Assembly (NCBI GenBank): GCA_003153295.1
Contig: PLXY01000006.1
Location: forward strand, 155,829 to 219,828
Direction: 5' to 3'
Origin: Parachlamydiales bacterium
Lineage (GTDB): Bacteria; Chlamydiota; Chlamydiia; Chlamydiales; Rhabdochlamydiaceae
Length of the DNA stretch: 64,000 nucleotides
Shown here: positions 7,452 to 16,323 of the stretch, piece by piece
Layout of the letters: each line of letters starts with the position of its first letter
Position numbering within the stretch: the first letter of the stretch is position 1
Notes under the pieces: generated by a model
Seen by the model: only the letters and a program-made list of their open reading frames with translations
What the model was told of the DNA's origin: nothing
Database searches by the model: none
Position numbers and translations under genes: made by a program

Positions 7452-8450
7452 TCAGCAATAATCATCGAAAGTATCGCCGCCTGTCCATTCAAGGTCACGT
7501 ACAAGACAGAATTCTTTTTCTGCACCGTCCTTGGTAAAAAAAGTACCCAAGCTAGTATGCACATATAAGCCATCCTCAAAGGCGACTTTCGCAAGAGACC
7601 AGGGCTTTATGGTATCTTTTGCAGCCTGTTCGCACATCACGAAGACTGACTGGCCGTCATCAGCCACCGCTACTTTAAGAACTATCGATATAGAAAAATC
7701 GTTACGGGCGAATATAGCACCTGCTGTCAATTTTACCTTATAAGTTGCGATTGAGTCTTCTTCCGCTTTTTGCGGGCAGCAAGGAAACTCGGTCGGGGTG
7801 CGCCAATTGCGTTGGGCTGCGCCTGGCGTTTTTGCAATTACCAAGTCAGACGTTTTTTGCGGTGTCTGTGGAGATGGCTTGTGAGTGAAAGAAGATTTGA
7901 ATACCCATTCTCCCAGGAAGCCACTGCATGAGGGTGGCTTGTCACTTTTTGCCCATAGTTGCAAGCGTTCCAAACAGGCTTGTGCTTCTTGGGGAGTGAC
8001 ACCACGCATCCATTCAAAATTGCGATCATTGCCGCTATTGCGTAATTTTGAAGGATCTTTGAGAAAGGCCTCAATACTACCGCAGCACAATTCGATGCGT
8101 TTCACGGTAATTGGGTTAAGAAGCGCGTTTTCCAGACGCGTCAACCATCGAAGGTTTTCAGGCCTGTTGTTTCGACGGTTCGTGTCGATATGGTCAACGA
8201 TATGTTCTGGAGTCGGCGGATCTCCAAGGAATGCCGTTGCTACGATCCTGTGGATGCGAACAGAGCCAATATGCATATAACCATTCTGAGTATTTGGCTT
8301 GCCAAAAGTCCATTGGTTATCGCCTGAGCGCGAACGTTTAACTGGACGGGAGTGGCGCAACACCGCTCCGTTATCACGAACTGAATATCGCTCCTCGTCA
8401 TAGCTACAAATCATCTCACGGTGGAAATTATTTATGATAGTTTCTGTCAC
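7452..8450 (-). CDS. HNH endonuclease-like protein
   Basis: A 332-residue protein. Residues about 55-110 carry a phage-type HNH fold: 'IHRIVATAFLGDPPTPEH' followed by 'VDHIDTNRRNNRPENLRWL', with the DH pair, central Asn and closing 'NLRW' typical of homing-type or NUMOD-associated HNH nucleases. The C-terminal 200 residues are not recognised and may bind DNA or act as a sensor. The gene starts 9 bp after the stop of the 8460-9104 gene, so the two are probably one transcript running toward attL. Its role could be homing, element stabilisation or defence against other DNA; the sequence does not decide. Confidence 0.8.
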   Translation of the reverse strand: MTETIINNFHREMICSYDEERYSVRDNGAVLRHSRPVKRSRSGDNQWTFGKPNTQNGYMHIGSVRIHRIVATAFLGDPPTPEHIVDHIDTNRRNNRPENLRWLTRLENALLNPITVKRIELCCGSIEAFLKDPSKLRNSGNDRNFEWMRGVTPQEAQACLERLQLWAKSDKPPSCSGFLGEWVFKSSFTHKPSPQTPQKTSDLVIAKTPGAAQRNWRTPTEFPCCPQKAEEDSIATYKVKLTAGAIFARNDFSISIVLKVAVADDGQSVFVMCEQAAKDTIKPWSLAKVAFEDGLYVHTSLGTFFTKDGAEKEFCLVRDLEWTGGDTFDDYC

Positions 8451-8459
8451 TGCACATCC

Positions 8460-9104
8460 TTATGCTTTGCTCAAATGTTTCGCTACTTCATAGACGACGC
8501 TTTTATCAACCTGCTGGCGGATTGCGTCGGCAAGCTTTTCTACGAACCACTCTGGGCGGTCATATTGAGGACCGATACTTGCCAAGCATATAGCAGTCGC
8601 ATGAGAACAGTGGATTTCACGATTACTTACCAGAGATCGTCCCACAAAGCGTATCGCCTCCATCAAGGCAGCGGCTTGGTCTCCGTGATTACAATTTGAT
8701 AGTTTCAGCGCAGAAATTATATGAGTTGCCAGTGCCCAAGCATTCTCAATTGCCGCTTTATTATCGGCATGGAACTTAAATGGATCGGGTGATTTATCGA
8801 GTTCGGCTAGATAACAAACTCTGTCGCCATCAACGTCATTGGCAATCTGATCCACAGAGGAAATTAAATCCAAATGATATTGTCCAAGTTTTCTTTTTGC
8901 ATGTTCGTAATCTTCTTCCTTCCAATCAAAGGGAAGTGCCACTGCTTCGTTAAGTGCGTGGCGAACTTCTTCTTCTGTTCTCTTAGAGTGTCGATATCTC
9001 ATAGGCGAAAGTGCCCATTGACTAAAGATTTTGTCAGCTTGGCGTTTGAGCTGCTCCTTTTTGCGAAAGCGGACCTGTTTATCGGCATTTGATAGTTGTA
9101 TCAT
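8460..9104 (-). CDS. Island protein of unknown function
   Basis: About 214 residues. I use the ATG at 9104 (AAGGA 7 bp upstream). An extension to 9182 would add a poorly supported hydrophobic leader. It begins 'MIQLSNADKQVRFRKKEQLK', a style of opening seen in hypothetical proteins of phages and integrated elements. The protein is charged and helical, without signal peptide or membrane segments. No catalytic motif is recognised. It is the first gene of a leftward pair with the HNH protein and is divergent from the integrase, sharing the 9105-9390 regulatory region that contains a TTACGCA pair. Confidence 0.7.
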   Translation of the reverse strand: MIQLSNADKQVRFRKKEQLKRQADKIFSQWALSPMRYRHSKRTEEEVRHALNEAVALPFDWKEEDYEHAKRKLGQYHLDLISSVDQIANDVDGDRVCYLAELDKSPDPFKFHADNKAAIENAWALATHIISALKLSNCNHGDQAAALMEAIRFVGRSLVSNREIHCSHATAICLASIGPQYDRPEWFVEKLADAIRQQVDKSVVYEVAKHLSKA

Positions 9105-9239
9105 GATAATCCTTACGGTTACTGAAAATGCTAGTACCTTTATGTTAAAGTAACAATAACCTAAGAGATTAAAAATAGTCAAACTCTATCATCGATGAAA
9201 TGTGACTACCTCACTGAAATGATGACAAATTTTTATTAA

Positions 9240-9259
9240 AGTGCGTAAATATTGCGTAA
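9240..9259 (-). promoter_or_regulatory. Internal copy of the TTACGCA pair upstream of the integrase
   Basis: In inverted orientation relative to the two end copies, TTACGCA occurs twice with 11-bp spacing in the divergent intergenic region, 130 bp before the integrase start. It may let the integrase or excisionase control its own gene and the leftward operon. Confidence 0.5.
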
Positions 9260-9390
9260 TTTATCAAACGCATACTCAAATAAACGCTGGTATATAGACG
9301 TTTAGATATTGGAAGTCGTGAGATTATTAGTCTCGTTATTGCTGTTTATTCCAGTTTTTTCTAGAATGATTCTTTTCTATCTGGAGGATC

Positions 9391-10461
9391 ATGGGAACCA
9401 TTCGGGAATACAAGAAAGACGACGGCACAATCTCTTACCATGCAGAGGTCCGCCTAAAAGGTTACTCTCCTCAGAGAGAGAGTTTTCGAACTAGGACTTT
9501 GGCAAAGAAATGGGTTCAGGACACAGAATCGTCGATTAGAGACGGTAGGCATTTCCGAATCGCTGAAGCTAAAAAGCACACGGTAAAGGATTTGATTGAT
9601 CGGTTCACTTCTCAATGGTTGCCCCAGTTTCCTGAGAGGGTGGTAAGACAGACTGCATATCTTTCTTGGTGGAAAGAGAGGCTTGGCCATTTGCTCCTAG
9701 CAGATTTTACGCCTGCTGTTATTGCCGAAGCGAGAGATGCTTTGCTCTCGGAGGCCACTAATAGGCAAAAATTACGAAATCCAGCGACGGTTAATCGATA
9801 TCTGGCTGCTATTTCCAGAGCTTTGACTATTGCTATGAAAGAGTGGGGATGGATTGATGATACCCCTATGAGGAAGGTCTCAAAACCATCTGAAGGGAAC
9901 GGAAGAAATCGGCTTCTTAGTCTAGAAGAGAAGGATCGTCTCCTTCAGGAATGCAAGCTTTCCCCTAATCATCATCTTTTGCCCATCGTTTCTTTGGCGC
10001 TTCTGACGGGCATGCGATTCGGAGAAATTGTTGGATTGAAGTGGGAAGATGTAGATCGACAGAATAGGACTATCACACTTGAAAAAACGAAGAATGGAGA
10101 AAGGAGAATTCTTCCTCTAACTGAAACTGTAGAAAGGATTTTGCTTAGTTGTCAGAAGACTGATATTGCTTTAGGTCTAATTTTCAAACCAACCAGTCCG
10201 ATCAATCGATCTGGATTAGTAGATATTCGGAATGCTTTCATAAAAGCTCTTCAAAGGGCAAAAATTTCAAATTTTCGCTTTCACGACCTCAGGCATGCCG
10301 CTGCGTCCTTTTTAGCGATGAGCGGCGCAACGCAGGGGGAGTTAATGGCCATTCTCGGACACAAAACACCTACAATGACCAGGCGTTATGCCCACTATAG
10401 CCAAAAGCACATCGCGAACGTGATGGAACGTACACAGGCAAATTTATTGAATCAGGAGTGA
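9391..10461 (+). CDS. int: Tyrosine recombinase / integrase of the tmRNA island
   Basis: A 356-residue phage-type integrase. An N-terminal arm-binding region (about 1-60), a core-binding SAM-like domain (about 62-160) and a catalytic domain (about 170-345) are visible. All active-site residues are present: Arg209 in 'TGMRFGE', Lys232 or Lys234 in the beta-hairpin, His298 and Arg301 in 'HDLRH', His324 in 'LGHKTPTMTRRY' and the nucleophile Tyr333. GGAGG lies 3 bp before the ATG. It should recombine the 24-bp tmRNA-end core. The next gene overlaps its 3' end by 4 bp (ATGA), implying translational coupling. It appears intact, so the element may still be mobile. Confidence 0.95.
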   Translation: MGTIREYKKDDGTISYHAEVRLKGYSPQRESFRTRTLAKKWVQDTESSIRDGRHFRIAEAKKHTVKDLIDRFTSQWLPQFPERVVRQTAYLSWWKERLGHLLLADFTPAVIAEARDALLSEATNRQKLRNPATVNRYLAAISRALTIAMKEWGWIDDTPMRKVSKPSEGNGRNRLLSLEEKDRLLQECKLSPNHHLLPIVSLALLTGMRFGEIVGLKWEDVDRQNRTITLEKTKNGERRILPLTETVERILLSCQKTDIALGLIFKPTSPINRSGLVDIRNAFIKALQRAKISNFRFHDLRHAAASFLAMSGATQGELMAILGHKTPTMTRRYAHYSQKHIANVMERTQANLLNQE

Positions 10462-11729
10462 CAATGGGAACGAAGCAAAAGGATAAGACCTATTTACGAG
10501 ATACGATCTCTACGGAATTCAACCTCATCAAAACCTCGGAAACGATTGGAGGGGCGTTAACCCATCTCGGGGTTCTCATTGCAAAGGTTCGGCGCCAGCC
10601 TCATATCGACTGTATTATAGCTTCCGCAGAGGCCGAGCTGGCGGAAGAAGATCGCATTGCTTTTGAAAATCTTGAAAAAGCCGTGGCATGGTTCCATGAG
10701 AAAATCAGAATTTTGTTACCGCACGTCAAATGGGCGCCTGACTCATTTGCAAGGGCTGATGTAAACGCGCTACTCAACTTTCACACCCTATCTTTTAATG
10801 CCAATGGCTATGCTGGCAGTCTTCTTTTTCAACTCAGACATTTGTATTCGGAAGTTGCCAAAGAAGAAAAAAATTACCTCCTATTCGAAGGTTGGATGCG
10901 AATCGAGAGAAAACGCGGCTGTTCTGTAGAGGTTTTTGATTGGCCTGATTATGTGGACAAGAGTCTTAACTCACTTCCTCCCGATCAACAGTTGCGCCAA
11001 TGGAAAGAAAAGGCTGATACTTCTCTACCGTGCCTACTTCGATTCTTGAAAATATTATCTCTCTATCCAACGTTCATCCCCCTTACATTGCCAGCTCAAC
11101 CGACTGTCGATAGTTTGCCAAAAAATCTACTCCAATTAGAGGAGAGACAATACCAAGCTACTGTAGGGTATTACCTTAGCGCGTTCAGATCGCCCGAGTC
11201 TAGGAAGCATCCTCTATCCATTGTCGAATTGATCAAATGGATAGATCGGTTTCTGTATATGCTTGAGCAAAGGCTTGAGTTCGATATATCGAATGATGAA
11301 AAATCTCCCATACAGATCAACATTGTCATCAATCAATTCTTTTTCTTTTCAGAGAGAGCGACGATGGATGCAGCAACAACGCAATCTACTTCGCAAGAGA
11401 GTGTAGAGCCAACTCCATCCGATGTCGCTAAAAATGCGCATGGTCATACGTGGAAAGAAGAAACTGATCAAAAAGTGCTTTATTCCATCGGCAAGGAGAT
11501 CTGGCGTCAGGTTGTGCGCAATGTTTCGTTGCAGGCGCTAAAGAAACTCTCTCAGAAAGATATCTCGAATAAGATCAGGCAGGAGGTTAAGGCTCGTGGC
11601 ATCAGACTTTATCGTGATGTACCTGCTCGTTACTCTAACGCGGCCAAAGCAACCGATCCTCGTCATTGGGAAAGCGGTCGCTGCCTAGGCTTCAAAAAAG
11701 GGTATTCTCCCGAAGAGGGGGGTGTTTAA
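10458..11729 (+). CDS. Unknown protein translationally coupled to the integrase
   Basis: A 423-residue soluble protein whose start overlaps the integrase stop by 4 bp. Sequence features are mostly helical with no signal peptide. A low-complexity Thr/Ser/Gln segment near residue 305-325 separates a large N-terminal part from a C-terminal part rich in basic residues ('QALKKLSQKDISNKIRQEVK'), which could contact nucleic acid. I recognise no domain. Coupling to int suggests a role in transfer, stability or control of the element, or a cargo function. A Gly/Lys-rich tail ends the protein. Confidence 0.7.
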   Translation: MTMGTKQKDKTYLRDTISTEFNLIKTSETIGGALTHLGVLIAKVRRQPHIDCIIASAEAELAEEDRIAFENLEKAVAWFHEKIRILLPHVKWAPDSFARADVNALLNFHTLSFNANGYAGSLLFQLRHLYSEVAKEEKNYLLFEGWMRIERKRGCSVEVFDWPDYVDKSLNSLPPDQQLRQWKEKADTSLPCLLRFLKILSLYPTFIPLTLPAQPTVDSLPKNLLQLEERQYQATVGYYLSAFRSPESRKHPLSIVELIKWIDRFLYMLEQRLEFDISNDEKSPIQINIVINQFFFFSERATMDAATTQSTSQESVEPTPSDVAKNAHGHTWKEETDQKVLYSIGKEIWRQVVRNVSLQALKKLSQKDISNKIRQEVKARGIRLYRDVPARYSNAAKATDPRHWESGRCLGFKKGYSPEEGGV

Positions 11730-11877
11730 ATTTAAAAAGGGGGGTGTTTTATAAAAAATTTCCTCTCTATGTAGCCTCCTCCCATCAATATGTCTATTTT
11801 TAAACGACTCCTTTTTCGCTGGCCTCAAATAAGTAAAATGAGGGCATACGCGAAATAACTGAAATAAGGAGCGTTTA

Positions 11878-12201
11878 ATGACAACAATTCAAACATCAGA
11901 AATTACCAATAAAAAAGTTGTGCGTACTGTGCGTGAGTTCTGCCAAAAGAACCGCGAAACAGGCGCGTGGCCGTCTAGCGAATATGCAGTGCGTGCCATA
12001 GTTCAACAAGGGGAACAAAGCCCTTTTGCACCTGCAATTCTCAGATACAACCGACGAGTTCTTATCGATCAGGTCGCATGGGATGCCTGTTTGGCTCGTC
12101 TTGGTCAACCCTCAACCAATATGCCCATAAAGGAGGTAGGAGATGAGAAGACAAAGTCAAAAGCAACCAAGATGCATTCAGATCGCGGACAGTATTCGTA
12201 A
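11878..12201 (+). CDS. Excisionase/AlpA-like helix-turn-helix protein
   Basis: A 107-residue protein. Its middle, 'WPSSEYAVRAIVQQGE' then 'AILRYNRRVLIDQVAW', follows the pattern of small winged-helix DNA-binding proteins of integrated elements ('WPTEGALR.LIF...I.R.GRRVLID...F'), where a helix-turn-helix and a 'RRVLID' wing contact DNA. Such proteins serve as excisionases or element activators. AAGGAG sits 6 bp upstream of the ATG. The last 20 residues are basic and overlap a second small reading frame with its own strong ribosome site. It lies directly upstream of the helicase-like gene. Confidence 0.72.
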   Translation: MTTIQTSEITNKKVVRTVREFCQKNRETGAWPSSEYAVRAIVQQGEQSPFAPAILRYNRRVLIDQVAWDACLARLGQPSTNMPIKEVGDEKTKSKATKMHSDRGQYS

Positions 12202-12304
12202 GAGTGTTTGGAGCGAATACGAATGGCAGAAAAAGCGCCTCAGTCAGTGCCCGAGAAAGTACGAAACTGAAGCGCGCAAAGTGGCTAAAATCTTAGGACT
12301 TTAA
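12143..12304 (+). CDS. 53-residue island mini-protein
   Basis: A short frame beginning MRRQSQKQPR and ending 'YETEARKVAKILGL', preceded by an excellent ribosome site (AAAGGAGG, 7 bp upstream). It overlaps the end of the excisionase-like gene by 59 bp in another frame. Small proteins ending in 'sp..Ye.a.r.iA..LgI' are common next to replication or helicase genes in integrated elements, which supports its being real. It is basic and helical with no membrane segment. Its function is unknown. Confidence 0.68.
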   Translation: MRRQSQKQPRCIQIADSIRKSVWSEYEWQKKRLSQCPRKYETEARKVAKILGL

Positions 12305-12312
12305 GCCTTGTT

Positions 12313-12345
12313 CCTTCCAAGTGGCAACTTGGGAGGGACTTTTAT
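12313..12345 (+). terminator. Rho-independent terminator after the small regulatory genes
   Basis: A 10-bp stem, CCTTCCAAGT (12313-12322) and ACTTGGGAGG (12327-12336) with one G-U pair, is followed by ACTTTTATT. It would partly separate the 11878-12304 genes from the helicase-like gene at 12369. Confidence 0.65.
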
Positions 12346-12368
12346 TAACCACAAGAATGAGACCTTGA

Positions 12369-14423
12369 ATGAATGACAATATTACACCTACGGATATACC
12401 ACCAGACCCAATATCGGCAAATGCCTTTTTGATCTACCCCAAGAAAGGGGCGGTAAAGGCATTGAAGTTGGTAAAGAATGAGTTAAAGGCGTCTGGTTGC
12501 CATTGGCAGACGGCAGCAGGAGCTTGGAGTTGCCCTGTGAAGGCTAAAGAGTCAATTGAAAAGTTGTTAGACAAGAACCACATCGGTGTTACCTTAATGC
12601 CTTTTCAGGATGACTATTTTTGCAAGGGTGAGAGAGGTCAACAAGCGGACAAAGTATGGATTCAAATCGATATCTTGGAAAAGAGGCATTATGCCGAATC
12701 TACCGCTTTACTTTTTGATCGCAGGGCCTTTGAGGGCGAGATAGCGGCGAGAGGGCTTTCACAAGAAGATCCCGATGTAAAAATAAGATTAGAAAAGTTG
12801 GACGCTCGCGACAAAGCGCAGCACGTTTTGATGGAAGAGATTATGGAGTTACGGAATAGCATGCGGCTGCTTGAGACGGCTGAAGAGGCGGAAGTCAAGC
12901 TGCCTTTCTGTGTCCTTGGCCATAATGCCCAACGCGAGATTTTGATCTGGAAGGATGGGCGTCTTATAGCGCTTCCCGTAGGTCGCTTGAACAAGGATGA
13001 GCTTCGGCTCTATGTCGGTGGCGATTCTGTATGGTTTCAGGAGGAAGGTGCAGAAAAGACTCTCAAGCTTCAATTGATCGACACGGCGCACAAGAAGGGA
13101 TTTATCGACGATCAGGCACCCTTGAAAGCGGGTGTTTGGTACATTAACAAAAAGTGGTTGATTATCTCCGGTAAGAAAGCTGCCACTATGGAAGGAGATC
13201 GCTTGCAATATCTCGAAGAGCCTATCTTTGAAGGTAAGTTGGTCGAAACGGAAGGAGCGGCTTGGTTGAATTGGTCAGTACTTGAAGAGGCTATGCTTAC
13301 AGGGCAGAGTGACCTGAAGAACGTCTTCAATCTTATTTACAGTAGGGTAAAACAGTGGAACTGGTTAGACCCATCAATGAGCGCCTTTGTAACAGCTTTC
13401 GTCATGTTGTCGATTATGCAACAAGCCATGTCGTGGCGACCTTGGATTTATTTAACGGGTGCGAAGTCAACCGGCAAGTCTACTTTTTTCGAGGACATTT
13501 TGCAGGGTATCTATGGTGGACAGGTTGAGCGTTTGGACAAGAGTACAGCACATGCCACCGCTCAAACCATTGGCAACAGTGGTCGCATCCCTGTATTCGA
13601 CGAATTCGAGAAGCATAGGCACATTCCTGATATTCTTGAACTAGCCAAACTCTTCAACCGAGGTGGTCAAAAAACCAGCGGTACAGGGTCGGATAAGGCA
13701 CACCGGTTTCATTTGCATCATCTACCTTGGTTTGGGTCGATCTATTTGCCAAGGAAGCTTATGCAAGACGCTGCTCAGGAATCAAGGATCGTCAAATTTG
13801 AGCTAAAAAAGCTAACGAATGCTTCGCCTCCTCTTGAACGATTTGGTATTGGGGAAGGGACTATTATTGCAGCCAAAATCGTGGTGGCAATGGTTCTTGC
13901 ATGGCGTGAGATTGAGGCCAAGGCGCAAGAGATCAATGCAGATCGACAAGTACTCATACAAGAACAGCAGGAGATCGAGGTTCGTACCGTGGAAAATTTC
14001 ATGTATGCTTCCGCGTTGTTAGCGATAGTGGCTCCTGAAGGATTAGAGGAGACTTTTCCAAGATGGGCGACCCTTCAGTCCGAAGATGATGGTGACAAGC
14101 TCCTTGATACGATTTTGGCGAGCCTCATTTTTGTCGAAAGCAGCAAGGTTTCTGTCGGGGAGATGCTACAAGATGCTGGGCGCTATGTTGATGAATTGGA
14201 GCGACACGGATTGAAGATTGTAATGCACAAGTCGAAAGATTTTTTGGCGCTTCGATGCGAAAGTGTGACGAGGCATTTGCTCAAGGATACGGAATACGCT
14301 GTTTTGGACATTCGAAGTCCTTTAGCTCGGATTGAAGGGGCTGTGGGGAGTGCCCAAGTGAAAATGGCAGGTGTCAATCAGCGTTGCGTGCTAATTCCTA
14401 TGGCAACAGTTTTAAGCGACTGA
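12369..14423 (+). CDS. P-loop helicase/primase-like replication protein
   Basis: A 684-residue protein. The ATPase core is at about residues 350-480, with Walker A 'LTGAKSTGKSTF' (about 362) and Walker B 'IPVFDEFEKH' (about 407), followed by a sensor-like 'RESRIVKF'-type segment ('AAQESRIVKFELKK'). This resembles the helicase half of phage/satellite primase-helicases of the VapE/D5 type. The N-terminal 330 residues contain a helical acidic stretch and beta-rich segments but no clear primase motif. It probably drives replication of the excised element or acts on DNA during transfer. The following 250 bp carry inverted repeats and could be its substrate. Whether it is a helicase or another AAA-like ATPase is not settled. 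Confidence 0.75.
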   Translation: MNDNITPTDIPPDPISANAFLIYPKKGAVKALKLVKNELKASGCHWQTAAGAWSCPVKAKESIEKLLDKNHIGVTLMPFQDDYFCKGERGQQADKVWIQIDILEKRHYAESTALLFDRRAFEGEIAARGLSQEDPDVKIRLEKLDARDKAQHVLMEEIMELRNSMRLLETAEEAEVKLPFCVLGHNAQREILIWKDGRLIALPVGRLNKDELRLYVGGDSVWFQEEGAEKTLKLQLIDTAHKKGFIDDQAPLKAGVWYINKKWLIISGKKAATMEGDRLQYLEEPIFEGKLVETEGAAWLNWSVLEEAMLTGQSDLKNVFNLIYSRVKQWNWLDPSMSAFVTAFVMLSIMQQAMSWRPWIYLTGAKSTGKSTFFEDILQGIYGGQVERLDKSTAHATAQTIGNSGRIPVFDEFEKHRHIPDILELAKLFNRGGQKTSGTGSDKAHRFHLHHLPWFGSIYLPRKLMQDAAQESRIVKFELKKLTNASPPLERFGIGEGTIIAAKIVVAMVLAWREIEAKAQEINADRQVLIQEQQEIEVRTVENFMYASALLAIVAPEGLEETFPRWATLQSEDDGDKLLDTILASLIFVESSKVSVGEMLQDAGRYVDELERHGLKIVMHKSKDFLALRCESVTRHLLKDTEYAVLDIRSPLARIEGAVGSAQVKMAGVNQRCVLIPMATVLSD

Positions 14424-14425
14424 GT

Positions 14426-14661
14426 GCTACCACGGTACCAAAACGTAGCGCTCTATTTTTGATAGTAACCTATTGTGTTTTATTTGGTTGAGTTGTTCGG
14501 TAGCGTGGTAGCAGAGAATCTTTTGGACAAGAGCGAAATAGAAGTGTAGTAAAATCGTTGTGACGTTCTGTAAAGAACAAGAGCATCTCGCTGTTACTTG
14601 CTACTGACCTGTATAATTTATTGTTTATGAAACTGTTAAACGGTAACTTTCAATTGTTACC
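14426..14661. repeat. Repeat-rich intergenic region, possible origin or operator
   Basis: This gap contains a 9-bp inverted repeat, GCTACCACG (14426-14434) and CGTGGTAGC (14504-14512), and a second one, GGTAAC (14642-14647) and GTTACC (14656-14661), directly before the ribosome site of the next gene. Further GTAACC and GTTACT copies occur near 14465 and 14593. It follows the helicase-like gene, so an iteron-like origin or an operator is possible. No gene is seen. Confidence 0.45.
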
Positions 14662-14675
14662 AAAGAGAGAGAAGT

Positions 14676-15305
14676 ATGAACAAGAAAGCCCAAGAACAAA
14701 AAATTGCCGTTAACATTCCTTCTGCACAAGGGCCACAGAGGAGTGCAGAGCCATTAGGACCATCTCTTCGATTTCAGAAGGAAGCCAATGATAAATCTGG
14801 CAAAGAGCAGGTGGGTTTGGTTTTGTCAGATGGTACGGAATTGACCCAAGAATCAATGGGGCGTTTTTCTGAGACTTTCAAAAAGAGCACAGGTACTGAT
14901 GATTTTAATTATTCTGTACCCTTGCTTGCACAAGTGTCTCGTGGCATGTGTGACTCGACGGAAGAGCAACGCTTGACACGTATGTCTTCTTTGCTTCCAA
15001 CGCTTAGACCACAAGATGAGACAGAGGCATTTCTTGCAGGACAATTTTTGACTTTGCAAAACTCAGCTATGGACTGCTTGCGTCATGCTCATTTTCAAGA
15101 AGGTTTTTACCATAGAGAGCGCTATATCAATTTAGCGACTAAACTTTTCAATGTGGCAAACCAGACTATGCAAGCTCTATTGAAATATCGAGCGAAGGGG
15201 CAGCAAACAGTGCAGGTGATGCACGTTTATAATGAAGGCCAGGCAATTGTTGCTCAGAATGTTTTGGCAACAGGGGGAGGGGTGGGGAAAAAATCTTTGG
15301 ATTGA
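14676..15305 (+). CDS. Conserved hypothetical protein of integrated elements
   Basis: A 209-residue soluble protein. Its C-terminal half ('YINLATKLFNVANQTMQALL' then 'KGQQTVQVMHVYNEGQAIV') matches a family, frequent in alphaproteobacterial elements and prophages, that ends with 'GQQTVRVEHVHV..GGQAIVG'. There it is regularly followed by a short HGG-motif protein, as here (12 bp downstream). The N-terminal 90 residues are low in complexity and poorly conserved. The function is not known; the pairing suggests a DNA- or packaging-related module. AGAGAGAAG provides a ribosome site. Confidence 0.7.
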   Translation: MNKKAQEQKIAVNIPSAQGPQRSAEPLGPSLRFQKEANDKSGKEQVGLVLSDGTELTQESMGRFSETFKKSTGTDDFNYSVPLLAQVSRGMCDSTEEQRLTRMSSLLPTLRPQDETEAFLAGQFLTLQNSAMDCLRHAHFQEGFYHRERYINLATKLFNVANQTMQALLKYRAKGQQTVQVMHVYNEGQAIVAQNVLATGGGVGKKSLD

Positions 15306-15317
15306 ACCCCTTGCACC

Positions 15318-15560
15318 ATGGGACAGTGTACAGCTACGAGTAAAAGGTCAAAACAGAGGTGTCAAAATTATGCTATCCAGAAGAGAACAACCTGCCGCAT
15401 GCATGGTGGGTGTTCCATGGGACCAAAGACACCAGCAGGGAAGGAACGGGCGCGTTGCGCCGTGTTAAAACATGGAGGCTATACGAGGGAAGCTAAGGCG
15501 AAGCACAAAGAGGTGATGGAACTCATCAAAGCCAGTAAAGATGTTCTGGATAGATTTTAG
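15318..15560 (+). CDS. HGG-motif small protein
   Basis: An 80-residue protein with the hallmark order 'RCQNYAIQKRTTCRMHGG', then 'GPKTPAGKERAR', then 'KHGGYTREAKAKHKEV'. Two cysteines and histidines could form a small metal site, and the helical C-terminus is highly basic. Such HGG proteins are known only as conserved hypotheticals near the preceding gene family in phages and integrated elements; some resemble small-terminase-like or DNA-binding proteins. It is translated from an ATG 12 bp after the preceding stop and ends the rightward operon. Confidence 0.75.
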   Translation: MGQCTATSKRSKQRCQNYAIQKRTTCRMHGGCSMGPKTPAGKERARCAVLKHGGYTREAKAKHKEVMELIKASKDVLDRF

Positions 15561-15594
15561 GGCGACTCCGATTAACTTCAAGCCGCTTTCATAA

Positions 15595-16311
15595 CTATGG
15601 AATTTCATCTTCTAGATTTAATTCTGGAAAAATCTCTGGCAGTTTCTGCAAAGATTCTGATTCTTTGTTATCGAAATGCCAATTTAGTCCCATGTCTGGA
15701 CCGTAATCGGAATCTCTTCTTTCCAACCTTCTCTTTACATAAGGATTTTTAAGATAGGCTAGAACCATTTCATATACATCATTTATTTTTACTTTCCCCG
15801 CATCAGCTCTCTTCTTAAAATATTGCATCAAATCAACGAATCCATCACATGAACTACAATATGAAAGTTTTTCAATGCGTTGACTGTGCTTCATTGAGAT
15901 AAATTCCTTGTCATTGCCTAAATTGCCTAATAAAGAATAATCGCATCCATCCACCATATTTGAAGATGAAACAAGTGGATGAGAGTCATTTGTAATAATC
16001 TTTTCGAATTTGCTTCCAAATAGTACTTTTGAAGCCAAATATCTTACCAATGGATAAGGACTCTTCAACGATTTCTTTAGAAATTCATCTGTATGTATTG
16101 TCAATCGCCCAACTTCACGATTTTTATTGTATGCCAAGAGAATTTCACACTGGGATTCAAAACTTAAGTCATCCCAAGCAGCCATTAACATCCTATGCGA
16201 TATAGGGGTTGGTTTTAGCAAAATTTCCTTTAAGGTTTCTTCTTTATGCATAGTCTTTAAAGATTTTGAATTTTTTTTACGTTTACTCAGGAATTTCTTT
16301 AGGCCTTTCAT
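15595..16311 (-). CDS. Unknown island cargo protein, soluble
   Basis: A 238-residue protein with a very basic first 30 residues (KGLKKFLSKRKKNSK) and a helical body. 'PYPLVRYLASKVLFGS' resembles a HEAT/ARM-type helix pair and 'YCSSCDGF' offers a CxxC. I recognise no catalytic motif. It is transcribed together with the membrane-protein gene upstream (12 bp apart), opposite to the replication genes, and convergent with the HGG operon. A two-gene cassette of this kind inside an island is typical of accessory cargo, which can include defence modules; the sequence itself does not prove that. Confidence 0.6.
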   Translation of the reverse strand: MKGLKKFLSKRKKNSKSLKTMHKEETLKEILLKPTPISHRMLMAAWDDLSFESQCEILLAYNKNREVGRLTIHTDEFLKKSLKSPYPLVRYLASKVLFGSKFEKIITNDSHPLVSSSNMVDGCDYSLLGNLGNDKEFISMKHSQRIEKLSYCSSCDGFVDLMQYFKKRADAGKVKINDVYEMVLAYLKNPYVKRRLERRDSDYGPDMGLNWHFDNKESESLQKLPEIFPELNLEDEIP

Positions 16312-16323
16312 TCAGCTCCTTCC

